Shown: positions 8,244 through 16,793, numbered from the stretch's first letter. The stretch: DNA of 64,000 nucleotides from UBA5189 sp040389445 (GCA_040389445.1 JAZJZX010000010.1:62001-126000), one strand, 5' to 3'. Translations and numbers: made by a program. The notes: generated by a model not told the origin, from the letters alone.

Positions 8244-9113
8244 TCAGCTACCCATCAGGTCGCGCAGGTCGATCCGGCCGTCGTGCGTATAGACGTTGAA
8301 GCCGTCGCCGCGGAGAAAGCCCACGAGGGTAACGCCCAGGCGGTCGGCCAGGCGGATCGCGAGGTCTGATGGGGCCGAGACGGCGCAAACGATCGGGATC
8401 CCGGCAACGGCCGCCTTCTGCACGATCTCGAAGCTGACCCGGCCCGAGACCATCAGGATCCGGTCCCACAACGGCAGTTCACGAGCGAGGACCCGAGAGC
8501 CGATCACCTTGTCCAGCGCGTTGTGGCGACCGACGTCCTCCCGGACGACGACAAGCCGGCCGTCGGTCTCGAACAGCCCGGCCGCGTGCAGCCCGCCGGT
8601 CCGCTCGAACGCAGCCTGTGCCACTCGCAACTGGTCCGGGAGGGACAGGATCACGGATCGCGGCACCACCGGCAGACCCTTGGGCAGCGGCTCGCAGCGT
8701 ACGGCCACGTCGTCGATCGAGGCCTTGCCGCAGATCCCGCAGGAGGCCGTGGCCACGAAGTTGCGGCGGTTGGCAATCGATGGATCGAGCTTCCGAGCCA
8801 GCCGAACTATCACGACGTCGTCGGGCTCGGCCATGAAGCCGGGGTCCCCCACCTCGAACCCGAGGATGGTGTTTCCGTCGATCAAGCCCTCGGTGGTGAG
8901 GAACCCGGCGGCCAGCTCATGCTCGAAGCCCGGGGTGCGCATCGTCACGGCGATGTTGACGGGCGCCTGTCGCGGGCCCGCGGCACGAATCTCCAGCGGC
9001 TCCTCGCCGACGACGACATCGTCGCGAACCTCCAGCTGCGTGCCACGGACCGAGACCACCTTGGTGCTGGTCAGGTGGCGCGCCGGCAGTGATGGATCGA
9101 GCGGAACGGTCAC
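8244..9113 (-). CDS. fdhD: FdhD, formate dehydrogenase sulfurtransferase
   Basis: A 289-residue FdhD, which transfers sulfur to the Mo-bis-MGD cofactor and is needed for active formate dehydrogenase. Family motifs are SCGICGKAS (the catalytic Cys pair), GGLHAAGLF, VREDVGRHNALDKVIG and VSGRVSFEIVQKA. The GTG start at 9113 is preceded by the same TACACT element as the NuoEF fusion. It converges on the iron-sulfur subunit with a 37-nt gap, completing the formate dehydrogenase module. The frame is open further upstream, but that extension overlaps the neighbouring lipoprotein gene. Confidence 0.93.
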   Translation of the reverse strand: MTVPLDPSLPARHLTSTKVVSVRGTQLEVRDDVVVGEEPLEIRAAGPRQAPVNIAVTMRTPGFEHELAAGFLTTEGLIDGNTILGFEVGDPGFMAEPDDVVIVRLARKLDPSIANRRNFVATASCGICGKASIDDVAVRCEPLPKGLPVVPRSVILSLPDQLRVAQAAFERTGGLHAAGLFETDGRLVVVREDVGRHNALDKVIGSRVLARELPLWDRILMVSGRVSFEIVQKAAVAGIPIVCAVSAPSDLAIRLADRLGVTLVGFLRGDGFNVYTHDGRIDLRDLMGS

Positions 9114-9116
9114 CGA

Positions 9117-9128
9117 CCGAGTGTAGCC
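9117..9128 (-). promoter_or_regulatory. Promoter element GGCTACACTCGG of fdhD
   Basis: Read on the minus strand, this is identical to the 12-mer at 5197-5208. TACACT ends 6 nt before the GTG start. Confidence 0.5.
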
Positions 9129-9180
9129 GTGATGTGTGCCATCGCCAGCAGGGGACATCGTCCCCGTCGACCAGCGCAAC

Positions 9181-9738
9181 TCAGCAGGCGTACGCGCTCG
9201 GGCCCGGATCCCAGGCCGGGCCCCAACCCCGTGCGAACGGTTCGCCGAGAACCGAGGTGATCCGGCCTTCGACTGCGGGGTCGCTGCCGAGGTACAGGAC
9301 GATGAGCCGGTCCCGCTGCCAGAATCTCGGGTTGCCCGCCCATTCCACGATGGCGGTCCCCACCTTCGACGGATCGGTCGCGTCGATCCTGGCGGCAGCC
9401 GCGACCCGGTCAGGCGCGGACTCGTACGCATAGACGTCCACCTGCTGACCGGCCACGCAGACGCGGGCACCGCGGCCACCCAGCAGCATCGGGTTGAAGC
9501 CTCCGAGGTCATCAACCGTGGCCCCGGCCGCTCGGAGATCGGCCGCGAGGGCGGCGACCGGGTCCGCCGGTGACGGCTCGGGAGACGCCGCCGTCGGCGG
9601 GGCGGAGACCGCGGGAGTCGGCGTCTGCCTCGGCGACGGCGGGGGCGGAGGCGGCTGGCTCGGCGATGGCGGAGGCGGGTTGCTGCACGCGGTTGCGACG
9701 AGCGGAAGGATCAGGACGATGGCGACGAGGCCACCCAT
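9181..9738 (-). CDS. Proline-rich lipoprotein of unknown function
   Basis: A 185-residue exported protein. A signal peptide ends in the lipobox VATAC with the lipidated Cys at residue 18, followed by a Pro/Ser/Thr-rich tether of about 40 residues and a globular domain of about 120 residues (for example LGGRGARVCVAGQQVDVYAY). I do not recognise the domain. The ATG at 9738 lies in the first unit of a 15-bp repeat. Confidence 0.72.
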   Translation of the reverse strand: MGGLVAIVLILPLVATACSNPPPPSPSQPPPPPPSPRQTPTPAVSAPPTAASPEPSPADPVAALAADLRAAGATVDDLGGFNPMLLGGRGARVCVAGQQVDVYAYESAPDRVAAAARIDATDPSKVGTAIVEWAGNPRFWQRDRLIVLYLGSDPAVEGRITSVLGEPFARGWGPAWDPGPSAYAC

Positions 9739-9775
9739 CGTCCGGCCACCCGTCGTCCGGCCACCCGTCGTCCGG
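9731..9775. repeat. Three tandem copies of a 15-bp unit
   Basis: CCACCCGTCGTCCGG occurs at 9731-9745 (one mismatch, which creates the ATG of the lipoprotein gene), 9746-9760 and 9761-9775. Confidence 0.9.
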
Positions 9776-9808
9776 TCCTCCCCTGGATCCGTGAGTCCGG
9801 TCCGGGGG

Positions 9809-12274
9809 TCAGACGCCCGCCCCGGCGGTGCGTTCCCGCATCGGCGGAACCGGCGCGCCGGTCGTCCGCGGCGGCCGGAAACGCCGCAGGCGAAGGGCGT
9901 TCGAGACGACCGTCACCGACGAGAGGGCCATCGCGGCGGCGGCCAGGATCGGGTCGAGCAGGATCCCGGTGAAGGGATAGAAGACACCGGCGGCGAGCGG
10001 GATGAGGGCGACGTTATAGGCGAACGCCCAGAACAGGTTCTGCTTGATGTTGCGCATCGTCGCGCGCGACAGGGAAATAGCGGTCACGAGCGCCCGCAGG
10101 TCCCCGCTCATCAGGGTCACGGAGCCGGACTCGATGGCCACGTCCGTCCCCGTCCCGATCGCGATGCCGACATCGGCCTGGGCGAGGGCCGGGGCGTCGT
10201 TGATCCCGTCGCCGACCATGGCCACGAGCTTCCCCTCGGCTTGCAGCCGGCGCACCTGGGCGGCCTTCTCGTCCGGCCGAACATCGGCCAGCACCCGATC
10301 GACGCCGGCCTGTCGGGCGATCGCGCGCGCCGTGGTCTCATTGTCACCGGTCAGCATCGCGACCTCGAGCCCGAGGCGGTGCAGCTCGGCGACTGCCTCG
10401 ACCGAACCCGCCTTGAGCGTGTCGGCGATGGCCATGACCGCGGCCGGCCGGCCGTCGATCGCGACGAAGACCGGCGTCTTGCCCGAAGCCGCGAGTTCCT
10501 CGGCCCCCTCTCGGAGCGGGCCCGGGTCGGTCCCACGGCCCTCCAGGAAAGCGGGCCGTCCGATCAGCACGGCGTGCCCGTCGACCGTCGCCACGACCCC
10601 CTGACCGGAAACCGCGTCGAACTCGGCGGGATCCGACAGCACCAGTCCTCGGTCGTCGCGGGCGAACCGGACGAGCGCCTCGCCGAGTGGATGCTCGGAG
10701 CCGCGTTCGGCAGAAGCGACGATCCGGACCAACTCGTCCTCATCCAGGGCACCGGCAGCCCGGACGATGTCGGTGACCCGCGGCTTGCCCTCGGTCAGGG
10801 TGCCGGTCTTGTCCAGGACGACGGCTCGGACCTTGTGGAGCCGCTCGAGTGCTTCTGCGTTCCTGAAGAGGACGCCGTTCTCGGCGCCCTTGCCGGTCCC
10901 GACCATGATCGACGTCGGGGTGGCCAGTCCCAGGGCGCAGGGGCAGGCAATGATCAGGACGGCAACCGTGTTCAGGAGGGCAAGGTTGAATGCGGGCTCT
11001 GGACCGAATACGTACCAGACCACGAACGTGAGCGCGGCGACCCCGAGCACGGCCGGCACGAAGTAGCTCGTGACCATGTCGGCAAGGCGCTGGATCGGCG
11101 CCTTGGAACCCTGGGCCTCCTGGACGAGCCGGACGATCTGGGCGAGGACGGTGTCGCGCCCGACCCGGGTCGCCTCGAACCGGAAACTTCCCGAGGTGTT
11201 GAGCGTTCCTCCGATGACCTCGTCACCGCTTTCCTTGGTGACCGGCATCGACTCGCCGGTGACCATGCTCTCGTCGACCGCCGATCGCCCCTCGCGAACA
11301 CTGCCATCGACCGGGACTTTCTCGCCCGGTCGGACGAGGACGAGATCGCCCTTGACGACCTCCTCGATCGGGATGTCCAGCTCCGCCCCATCGCGAAACA
11401 CGCGCGCGGTGCGGGGGGCAAGTCCGATGAGCTTCTTGATTGCGTCGGACGTGTGGCTTCGGGCCCGGGCCTCCAGGAATCGGCCGAGCAGGATGAGGGT
11501 GATGATGGCGGCCGCCGTGTCGAAATAGAGTGGCAGCTGCCCGTTCGTCACCACGCCGGCCGCGCGGAAGAAGTCGGGAAGCAGGATTGCCGCGAGGCTG
11601 TAGAAATAGGCCGCCGACGTGCCGACGGCGATGAGCGTGTTCATATCCGTGGCGCGGTGTCGGAGCACCTTCCAGGCGCCGGAGTAGAACGGCCAGCCGG
11701 CGTAGAACTGGACCGGCGTCGCGAGCGCCAGCTGGAACCACGGGTTCATCAGGATCATCGGCAGGAACGGCGCGACGGTCATTGCCGCCAGCCCGAGGAG
11801 GAGCGGGATCGTCAGGACGGTGGCCACGATGAGCCTGCGCCGGGTGTCGGCAAGGTGGCGCTGCTGGAACGTCGTTTCCGGCCGGCCGTCCGACGCTCGG
11901 GCAGTGGCCGCGGGCTCGGCCGCGCCGAACTCGGCCGCGCCGAACTCGGCCGTCGACCGAACCGGGGCCCCGTCCCCGGAAATGCCGGCCTCGGAACCCG
12001 CGGCCTCGACGGCCCGTTGCCCGCCCTCGCCGGTACGTTCGACATGGTCCATCCGCGCCTCGTAGCCGGCGGCCTCCACGGCGGAGCGCAGGCGATCGAG
12101 GTCCACGCGCGCCGGGTCGAATCGAACCGCCGCCGTTTCTGTGGCCAGGTTGACGTTGGCCTCCTCGACCCCGTCGACCTTGCGGAGATAGCGCTCAATT
12201 CGATTGACGCAGGACGCGCAGGTCATGCCTTCCACGGGGAAGCGCACGCCCGCAGCGGTCGTCTCGAGTGTCAT
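9809..12274 (-). CDS. copA: Cu+-exporting P1B-type ATPase
   Basis: An 821-residue copper pump. One N-terminal HMA domain (GMTCASC, Cys19/22) is followed by a variable linker with a duplicated EFGAA unit and the P-type core: TGES, the transmembrane CPC motif (IACPCALGLATP), DKTGTLTEG with the phosphorylated Asp, SEHPLG and GDGINDAPAL. FAYN before helix 7 and MALSSVTVVSNALRL in helix 8 match the Cu+ (P1B-1) signature. The ATG at 12274 has GAGG upstream and lies 10 nt after the YHS gene stop, making it the last gene of the copper operon. Confidence 0.95.
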   Translation of the reverse strand: MTLETTAAGVRFPVEGMTCASCVNRIERYLRKVDGVEEANVNLATETAAVRFDPARVDLDRLRSAVEAAGYEARMDHVERTGEGGQRAVEAAGSEAGISGDGAPVRSTAEFGAAEFGAAEPAATARASDGRPETTFQQRHLADTRRRLIVATVLTIPLLLGLAAMTVAPFLPMILMNPWFQLALATPVQFYAGWPFYSGAWKVLRHRATDMNTLIAVGTSAAYFYSLAAILLPDFFRAAGVVTNGQLPLYFDTAAAIITLILLGRFLEARARSHTSDAIKKLIGLAPRTARVFRDGAELDIPIEEVVKGDLVLVRPGEKVPVDGSVREGRSAVDESMVTGESMPVTKESGDEVIGGTLNTSGSFRFEATRVGRDTVLAQIVRLVQEAQGSKAPIQRLADMVTSYFVPAVLGVAALTFVVWYVFGPEPAFNLALLNTVAVLIIACPCALGLATPTSIMVGTGKGAENGVLFRNAEALERLHKVRAVVLDKTGTLTEGKPRVTDIVRAAGALDEDELVRIVASAERGSEHPLGEALVRFARDDRGLVLSDPAEFDAVSGQGVVATVDGHAVLIGRPAFLEGRGTDPGPLREGAEELAASGKTPVFVAIDGRPAAVMAIADTLKAGSVEAVAELHRLGLEVAMLTGDNETTARAIARQAGVDRVLADVRPDEKAAQVRRLQAEGKLVAMVGDGINDAPALAQADVGIAIGTGTDVAIESGSVTLMSGDLRALVTAISLSRATMRNIKQNLFWAFAYNVALIPLAAGVFYPFTGILLDPILAAAAMALSSVTVVSNALRLRRFRPPRTTGAPVPPMRERTAGAGV

Positions 12275-12284
12275 TCGTACAGCC

Positions 12285-12830
12285 TCACATCGACGGGGTG
12301 TAACTCGGGTCGAGGAAGCGGTCGGGGTCGTCGCCGAACTCGAGCTTGCAGCCCTTGCCACAGAAGAAGTAGTCGGTATTCCGGAACGAGGCGTGCAGGC
12401 CCTTGGCTCGGGCGGCCTCCGGGTCCACGGTCATGCCGCAGACCGGGTCAATCGCCGTCGTGGGCGCTGAGGCCGAGGCGGCAGCGCCTCCGTCCTCGTG
12501 CGCGTGGGCATCCGCGCCGTGCTCGCCGTGGTCGCCGTGCTCGCCGTGGTCGTGCCCGGGATCGACGGATTGACCGATGGTCCAGACCGCCTGGATCTGC
12601 TGACCCCAGGGGGCGTCGAAGAGCTGGACCTCCTGGACGAACCCGGCACCGGCATGAAGATGGTCCGCGGCCCGGGGGCCGACGGCGAACGCGTTGCCGC
12701 AGCAGCAGCCGTCGGCGGCGTGCTCCTCGTCGCGCTGATACGTGAGTCGCGGGTTGCAGCCGCACGGGCAGGTGTAACTCGCGACGAGCGAGTCGTCGGT
12801 CCGCGGCTTGATGCTCAGGTTCAGGTCCAT
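12285..12830 (-). CDS. Cys-rich YHS-domain metal-binding protein
   Basis: A 181-residue protein with three parts: an N-terminal Cys-rich zinc-ribbon-like part (YTCPCGCNPRLTY ... DGCCCGNAF), a His/Asp-rich linker (DPGHDHGEHGDHGEHG) and a C-terminal YHS domain (DPVCGMTVDPEAARA ... YFFCGKGCKLEF). YHS domains are common near or within copper ATPases. It probably binds or delivers Cu+ for CopA, an inference from position and ligands. The ATG at 12830 has GGAGG 5 nt upstream. Confidence 0.82.
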   Translation of the reverse strand: MDLNLSIKPRTDDSLVASYTCPCGCNPRLTYQRDEEHAADGCCCGNAFAVGPRAADHLHAGAGFVQEVQLFDAPWGQQIQAVWTIGQSVDPGHDHGEHGDHGEHGADAHAHEDGGAAASASAPTTAIDPVCGMTVDPEAARAKGLHASFRNTDYFFCGKGCKLEFGDDPDRFLDPSYTPSM

Positions 12831-12867
12831 CGGGTCCTCCGTTCGTAGGTGGTGCCGGGTCACCGAT

Positions 12868-13179
12868 TCAACGTTCGATGATGAGGTTGTCCCCATCCTG
12901 TTGCACTTGGCGAATGCGGATTGGCAGCTGGGCGGGTCCGTTCAGTGGTTCTCCTGACAGCAGGTCGAAACGGCTCATGTGACACGGGCAGACGACCGTC
13001 AGACCGTCCAGCCGCCCTTCCGAGAGCGGGCATTCGCGGTGCGTGCACGTGTCGTCGAAGGCGCGGAGCACGCCGTCGGTGTTGGCGACGGCCACGGCCG
13101 TGCCGGCGACGATGACGGTCACCATCTCGCCCGGTGCAGGCGGAACGGCATGTACCGGAGTGTTTCCGGCCTCAATCAC
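12868..13179 (-). CDS. Rieske-type [2Fe-2S] ferredoxin
   Basis: A 103-residue Rieske protein. The cluster ligands are clear: CTHRECPL (Cys-x-His) and CPCHMSRFD (Cys-x2-His), with 16 residues between the boxes as in dioxygenase-type ferredoxins. The GTG start at 13179 has GGAGGG 8 nt upstream. It is the first gene of the unit leading to the YHS protein and CopA and lies directly behind the double operator at 13221-13258. Its redox partner is not evident here. Confidence 0.87.
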   Translation of the reverse strand: MIEAGNTPVHAVPPAPGEMVTVIVAGTAVAVANTDGVLRAFDDTCTHRECPLSEGRLDGLTVVCPCHMSRFDLLSGEPLNGPAQLPIRIRQVQQDGDNLIIER

Positions 13180-13220
13180 GCGGTGGACCCTCCAATGCAG
13201 GTCTGGACGACGCCGACAAT

Positions 13221-13237
13221 ATACCCCTGGGGAGTAT
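13221..13237 (-). promoter_or_regulatory. CsoR-like copper operator
   Basis: ATACCCCTGGGGAGTAT is a near-perfect palindrome of the TACCCC...GGGGTA type bound by CsoR copper-sensing repressors. It overlaps the TATACT -10 box (13233-13238, minus strand) of the copper operon. No csoR gene is in the window. Confidence 0.6.
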
Positions 13238-13261
13238 AACCTACTACAGCGCTGTCGTCAC
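13233..13261 (-). promoter_or_regulatory. Copper-operon promoter with BlaI/CopY-like operator
   Basis: On the minus strand, TGACGA (-35, 13256-13261) and TATACT (-10, 13233-13238) are 17 bp apart. Between and partly over them lies the inverted repeat ACTACAGCGCTGTCGT (13243-13258, plus-strand reading). BlaI/MecI/CopY repressors bind TACA/TGTA inverted repeats; here the half-sites are 4 nt apart rather than 2. A 14/16-identical copy lies in front of the blaI-like gene. Confidence 0.55.
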
Positions 13262-13279
13262 GGCCGGGATTGAGCCCTT

Positions 13280-14002
13280 TCAGAACCTCAGATGGCAGCC
13301 CAATGCGACCCCGGCGACCAGGACGACCGGGAGCCATTCAACCGGAAGGCCGACGCGAGAGACGGCGGGTCGTCCCGCGGCCCGGTCGAGCAGATGCTCG
13401 ACGCGCCGTTCCGCGGCGTACGAGAAGGCGACCGGCCGAGGACTCAGATCGCCCTTGAGAAGCGCCCGTGCAATCGAGACCGGGCTCGATCCACGACGGA
13501 TGGCATCCCCATCCGCAAGGGTCTCGAGGTCGGCCAGGCGCGCGAGCATCATGTCGCGAACGCTCGACGACCGTCCCAGCAGACGCATCCAGGCACCCAG
13601 GGCAGCGGCTCGCAGCGGCGCTCGGGTTCGGCGGTGATGGTCCTCGTGATACATGACCGCCTTGAGCTCATCGTCGGTGAGTGCATCGATCAGGGCCGGC
13701 CCGACGAAGATTCGGGGGCGGATGAAGCCGACCACGACGGCGTCCGCGCCGAGCACGGGTGTCACGCGACACGACACGCCGAAGAGCGTGATCTCGTGGG
13801 CATCAGCCGAAAGCAGCGCCAGGACTCGTCTTGATCCGACGAGTTCAAGGCCGGCCAGACGGACCCACGCCGTGGCCACGGCAAGGGCACCGATCTCGAA
13901 GGCGAGCATCGGATCGCCTCCGACGAGCTCCGCCAGCACGGCACACAAGGTCACCGATGCGAAGGCGGCGGCGGCGAGTCCACCGAAGCGGCTTTCCGTC
14001 AT
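13280..14002 (-). CDS. M56-family membrane metalloprotease (BlaR1-like)
   Basis: A 240-residue protein with two N-terminal hydrophobic segments, a cytoplasmic zinc protease domain with HEDHH (HExxH, in MYHEDHHRRTR) and a distal acidic ligand region (DLETLADGDA), then a C-terminal hydrophobic segment. It lacks the penicillin-sensor domain of BlaR1. Such proteases cleave the partner BlaI-type repressor. It overlaps the upstream blaI-like gene by 4 nt. Confidence 0.85.
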   Translation of the reverse strand: MTESRFGGLAAAAFASVTLCAVLAELVGGDPMLAFEIGALAVATAWVRLAGLELVGSRRVLALLSADAHEITLFGVSCRVTPVLGADAVVVGFIRPRIFVGPALIDALTDDELKAVMYHEDHHRRTRAPLRAAALGAWMRLLGRSSSVRDMMLARLADLETLADGDAIRRGSSPVSIARALLKGDLSPRPVAFSYAAERRVEHLLDRAAGRPAVSRVGLPVEWLPVVLVAGVALGCHLRF

Positions 14003-14391
14003 GCTTCTTCATCGGCGAGCGCGGTCAACCGGGCACGCGTCTTGACGTCGAGGTCCGCGAGCTTGACCGCAAAATGGCGGAGAGCCGCCGTTCCGTAGCG
14101 GTCAACGAGGCGATCGACCGCCAGCCCGCTGAGTTGATCGACGAGCTCGCCCTCGGGGGCAATCGGACGATAGATGTACTGGCGCCCACGGCGATCCCGG
14201 ATCAGGACGCCCCGTTCATGCAGGCGGCCCATCACCGTCATGATCGTCGTGTAGGCATGGTCGCGCCCCTGGGTCCGGCGCAGCGCTTCCACGACCTCCG
14301 CAACGCTGGCCTCGCCCAGGGCAGCGACCTCCCGAACGATGGCCGACGCGAGCGGCCCGAGCACGTCTTCCAGTTTCGGTGTCCGAGTCAC
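13999..14391 (-). CDS. BlaI/MecI/CopY-family transcriptional repressor
   Basis: A 130-residue winged-helix repressor. The recognition region AYTTIMTVMGRLHERGVLIRD is typical of the family and the C-terminal half supplies dimerisation. The GTG start at 14391 has GGGAGG 5 nt upstream. Its stop overlaps the M56 protease start, the standard sensor/repressor pairing. Candidate operators at 14459-14474 (own promoter and ccmA side) and 13243-13258 (copper operon) suggest that it links copper export with cytochrome c assembly; this is an inference. Confidence 0.88.
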   Translation of the reverse strand: MTRTPKLEDVLGPLASAIVREVAALGEASVAEVVEALRRTQGRDHAYTTIMTVMGRLHERGVLIRDRRGRQYIYRPIAPEGELVDQLSGLAVDRLVDRYGTAALRHFAVKLADLDVKTRARLTALADEEA

Positions 14392-14455
14392 GGAACCTCC
14401 CGATCGCGAGAGCGGCATCCTAGCAGAGGCCACGAGGCCAATTCGTCGCGGTCGA

Positions 14456-14474
14456 TATACTACCGCCCTGTCGT
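14456..14474. promoter_or_regulatory. TATACT box and BlaI-like operator between blaI and ccmA
   Basis: TATACT (14456-14461) is a good plus-strand -10 box, with about 45 nt of leader before ccmA. It overlaps ACTACCGCCCTGTCGT (14459-14474), which matches 14 of 16 bases of the copper-operon site. The two genes diverge here, so one bound repressor could affect both. Confidence 0.5.
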
Positions 14475-14507
14475 TGCACCATCCTCGGTCTTCCCTCGCG
14501 AGGCCTC

Positions 14508-15185
14508 GTGAACACGTCCGCCCCGGCTACCGGCCCGAGCCTCTCCCTTCACGTTGCCGGCGTCACCAAGGTATTCGGCGGGACGGTTGCACTCTGGGAC
14601 GTGGATCTCAGGTGCCGATCAGGGGAGCTCATTGCCATTCGGGGCGCCAACGGTTCGGGCAAGACGACGCTCCTCGCGATCATTGCGGGCCTCGTGTCGC
14701 CGAGCCGCGGACGCGTCGACTGGGCGACGACGCCACCGGGTCTCCCGATCCGGATCGGGCTGCTCGGCCACGCGACCCATCTGTTCGATCACCTCACGCC
14801 GGTCGAGAATGTCGTTCTCGCAGCTCGTCTGGCTCGTCGGGATGCGTCCACCGCCCTTGCATTGCTCGAACTCCTGGGAGTCGCGGAGTTCAGCGGCCGT
14901 CGCACCGGCACCCTCTCGACCGGGATCCGGCGGCGGGTCGGACTCGCTCGGGCACTGGCCACCAACCCGGACGTCCTGCTCGTCGACGAGCCGTTTGCCG
15001 GGCTGGACCAACCGGCTGCCGAACTCGTTGCCGGGGTCCTCGCTGATGCTCGAGAGCACGGCCGCCTCGTCGTGATCGCGACGCACGATGATGCGAGGAG
15101 CCGATCGATGGCGACACGAACCGAAGTGCTCCACGAGGGATCGGTCCGCCGGCTGACCGTCGTCCCGGACGCGGTCGCCCTGTGA
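14508..15185 (+). CDS. ccmA: CcmA, ATPase of the heme-handling ABC complex
   Basis: A 225-residue ABC ATPase with Walker A GANGSGKTT, signature LSTGIRRRVGLARAL, Walker B VLLVDEP and switch His in IATHDD. With CcmB/C/D it drives release of heme-loaded CcmE in System I cytochrome c maturation. GTG start. First gene of a tightly packed operon; it overlaps ccmB by 4 nt. The signature has STGIR instead of SGGQ, a variation typical of CcmA. Confidence 0.9.
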   Translation: MNTSAPATGPSLSLHVAGVTKVFGGTVALWDVDLRCRSGELIAIRGANGSGKTTLLAIIAGLVSPSRGRVDWATTPPGLPIRIGLLGHATHLFDHLTPVENVVLAARLARRDASTALALLELLGVAEFSGRRTGTLSTGIRRRVGLARALATNPDVLLVDEPFAGLDQPAAELVAGVLADAREHGRLVVIATHDDARSRSMATRTEVLHEGSVRRLTVVPDAVAL

Positions 15186-15859
15186 GCATCCTCCAGGACG
15201 CCCTCCTGCTGGCGCGCAAGGATCTCCTCATCGAGATCCGGGCACGTCAGGCGGCGGCCAGCGCAATGGCGTTGGCCATCATCGCTCTCGTGCTTGTCGG
15301 GTTGGCGGTCGGGCCACAGCCGGACCGCCTCCGTGCGCTCGCCCCGGCCCTTGTATGGATCGCCCTCCTCTACGCCGCGATCGCGGTTGCCGAGCGTCTC
15401 GAGCGGACGGATCGGTCGGACGACGCCTTTGGCGGACTCTGGCTGGTCCTCGAAGACCGCCGATCGATCTACATCGGCCGCGTGCTCAGCCTGTCCATCG
15501 CACTTGGGCTGCTTCAGCTCGCGATCTGGGCAGTCGCGGTGCTTCTCCTCGACCTCCGGCTCAAACCAGAGGCCATGGCACTCGTGCCCCTCGCCGGCCT
15601 GACGGCCGTCACCGCGGCATCGGCGGTTGCGCTGGTTCTGGCGCTCGTCTCCGACGTCGGCCACCGACCGCTGCTCCTGCCCGTTGCGCTGCTGCCGCTC
15701 CTTGTTCCGACATTTCTGGCGGGCGTCCAGGCGAGCGCGGCCGTGCTGGACGGTCGCGCCGGAGAAGCACCCGGCTGGGTTGTCGCCCTCCTCATCGAGG
15801 CAGCGCTGTTCGCGGGGCTTGGCCTGCTGACATTCGAGACTGCCGCAAGCCCGGCCTAG
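15182..15859 (+). CDS. ccmB: CcmB, membrane subunit of the heme-handling ABC complex
   Basis: A 225-residue membrane protein with about six hydrophobic helices. The start (ILQDALLLARKDLLIEIRAR) and the central RRSIYIGRVLSLSIALGLL region fit CcmB. The GTG start overlaps the ccmA stop. Confidence 0.88.
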   Translation: MSILQDALLLARKDLLIEIRARQAAASAMALAIIALVLVGLAVGPQPDRLRALAPALVWIALLYAAIAVAERLERTDRSDDAFGGLWLVLEDRRSIYIGRVLSLSIALGLLQLAIWAVAVLLLDLRLKPEAMALVPLAGLTAVTAASAVALVLALVSDVGHRPLLLPVALLPLLVPTFLAGVQASAAVLDGRAGEAPGWVVALLIEAALFAGLGLLTFETAASPA

Positions 15860-15870
15860 GAGGTATGCAC

Positions 15871-16539
15871 TTGAAACTCTGGCCGCCCGGCTGGCTCGCA
15901 GCGCTCGCCGTCGGATCGACGGTCGTCGCGGGGCTGTTCCTTGTACCCCCGGATGCCGCGCAGGGGGACATCCAGCGGATCATGTATGTCCATGTCCCGA
16001 GCGCCTGGCTCGCCTACCTCGCGTTCTTCGTCACGCTGGTGGCCAGTTTGCTGTACCTCCGTCGGGGTGATCTTCGGTACGACCGGATGGCCGTCGCGAG
16101 CGCGGAGATTGGGCTCATCCTCACCGGATTGGCGATCGTCAGCGGCGCCATCTGGGGCAAGGCGACCTGGGGCAAGTGGTGGGACTGGGATCCTCGCCTC
16201 ACGACGACCGCAATCCTGTTCGTCGTCTACGCGGGCTACCTGCTCATCCGCCAGTCGATCGCCGATCGACGTCGACGCGGGAGGGTGGGCGCAACCTTCG
16301 GGATCGTCGGCTTCCTCAACGTGCCCGTTGTGCACTTCTCCGTGCTCTGGTGGCGCGGCCTGCACCAGCCGCCCACGGTGATCCGGTCGGGCGATCCGAC
16401 GATCGACCACGTGCTGCTCATTGAACTGCTCGCCAGCGTCGTGAGCTTCACGATCCTGTACGCTTGGCTGCTTCGCCGTCGGATGGATCTCGAGGCAACC
16501 AGGGACGCCGCAGCGTTGGCCCTGGAGCCGCGAGGATGA
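15871..16539 (+). CDS. ccmC: CcmC, heme-binding membrane protein
   Basis: A 222-residue six-helix protein that presents heme to CcmE. The tryptophan-rich motif GKWWDWDPRLT and the flanking axial His residues (MYVHVPSAW and VPVVHFSVLWW) are intact. TTG 15871 is preferred because GGAGG (15859-15863) is 7 nt upstream; the ATG at 15865 lies only 1 nt from it. Confidence 0.92.
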   Translation: MKLWPPGWLAALAVGSTVVAGLFLVPPDAAQGDIQRIMYVHVPSAWLAYLAFFVTLVASLLYLRRGDLRYDRMAVASAEIGLILTGLAIVSGAIWGKATWGKWWDWDPRLTTTAILFVVYAGYLLIRQSIADRRRRGRVGATFGIVGFLNVPVVHFSVLWWRGLHQPPTVIRSGDPTIDHVLLIELLASVVSFTILYAWLLRRRMDLEATRDAAALALEPRG

Positions 16540-16793
16540 GCGACCCGGTCTTCGTCGCCGCCTCCTACGCGGTTGTTCTCGGCGGCCTGGGCACCTACTC
16601 CGCCCTGCTCGGACGGCGGTTGCGCGCGGCTCAGCGGATCAAGCGGGAACTGGAGCGTCAACGCGGGGACGGGCTCAGGAGCACAGCCGAGATCGCGCCG
16701 GCAGCGCTGAGCCCGGAGCCCACCGAGGCGCCGCTGAGCCCGGAGCCCACCGAGGCGCCGCTGAGCCCGGAGCCCACCGAGGCGTCGCGGTGA
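16536..16793 (+). CDS. ccmD: CcmD-like small membrane protein with a repeat tail
   Basis: An 85-residue protein: one transmembrane helix (VFVAASYAVVLGGLGTYSALL), a basic coiled segment (RRLRAAQRIKREL) as in CcmD, then a tail of three LSPEPTEAP/S repeats encoded by a 27-bp tandem repeat. Usual CcmD proteins are 45-70 residues, so the tail is extra. It overlaps ccmC and ccmE by 4 nt each. Confidence 0.8.
   Translation: MSDPVFVAASYAVVLGGLGTYSALLGRRLRAAQRIKRELERQRGDGLRSTAEIAPAALSPEPTEAPLSPEPTEAPLSPEPTEASR
16707..16787. repeat. Three tandem copies of a 27-bp unit inside ccmD
   Basis: Copies lie at 16707-16733, 16734-16760 and 16761-16787, in frame, each encoding nine residues. Nearly identical at DNA level, so expansion is recent. 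Confidence 0.9.

Noticed and set aside
10117..11741. Several long frames opposite or within copA
   Set aside because: They lack conserved sequence and follow from the codon bias of the real gene.
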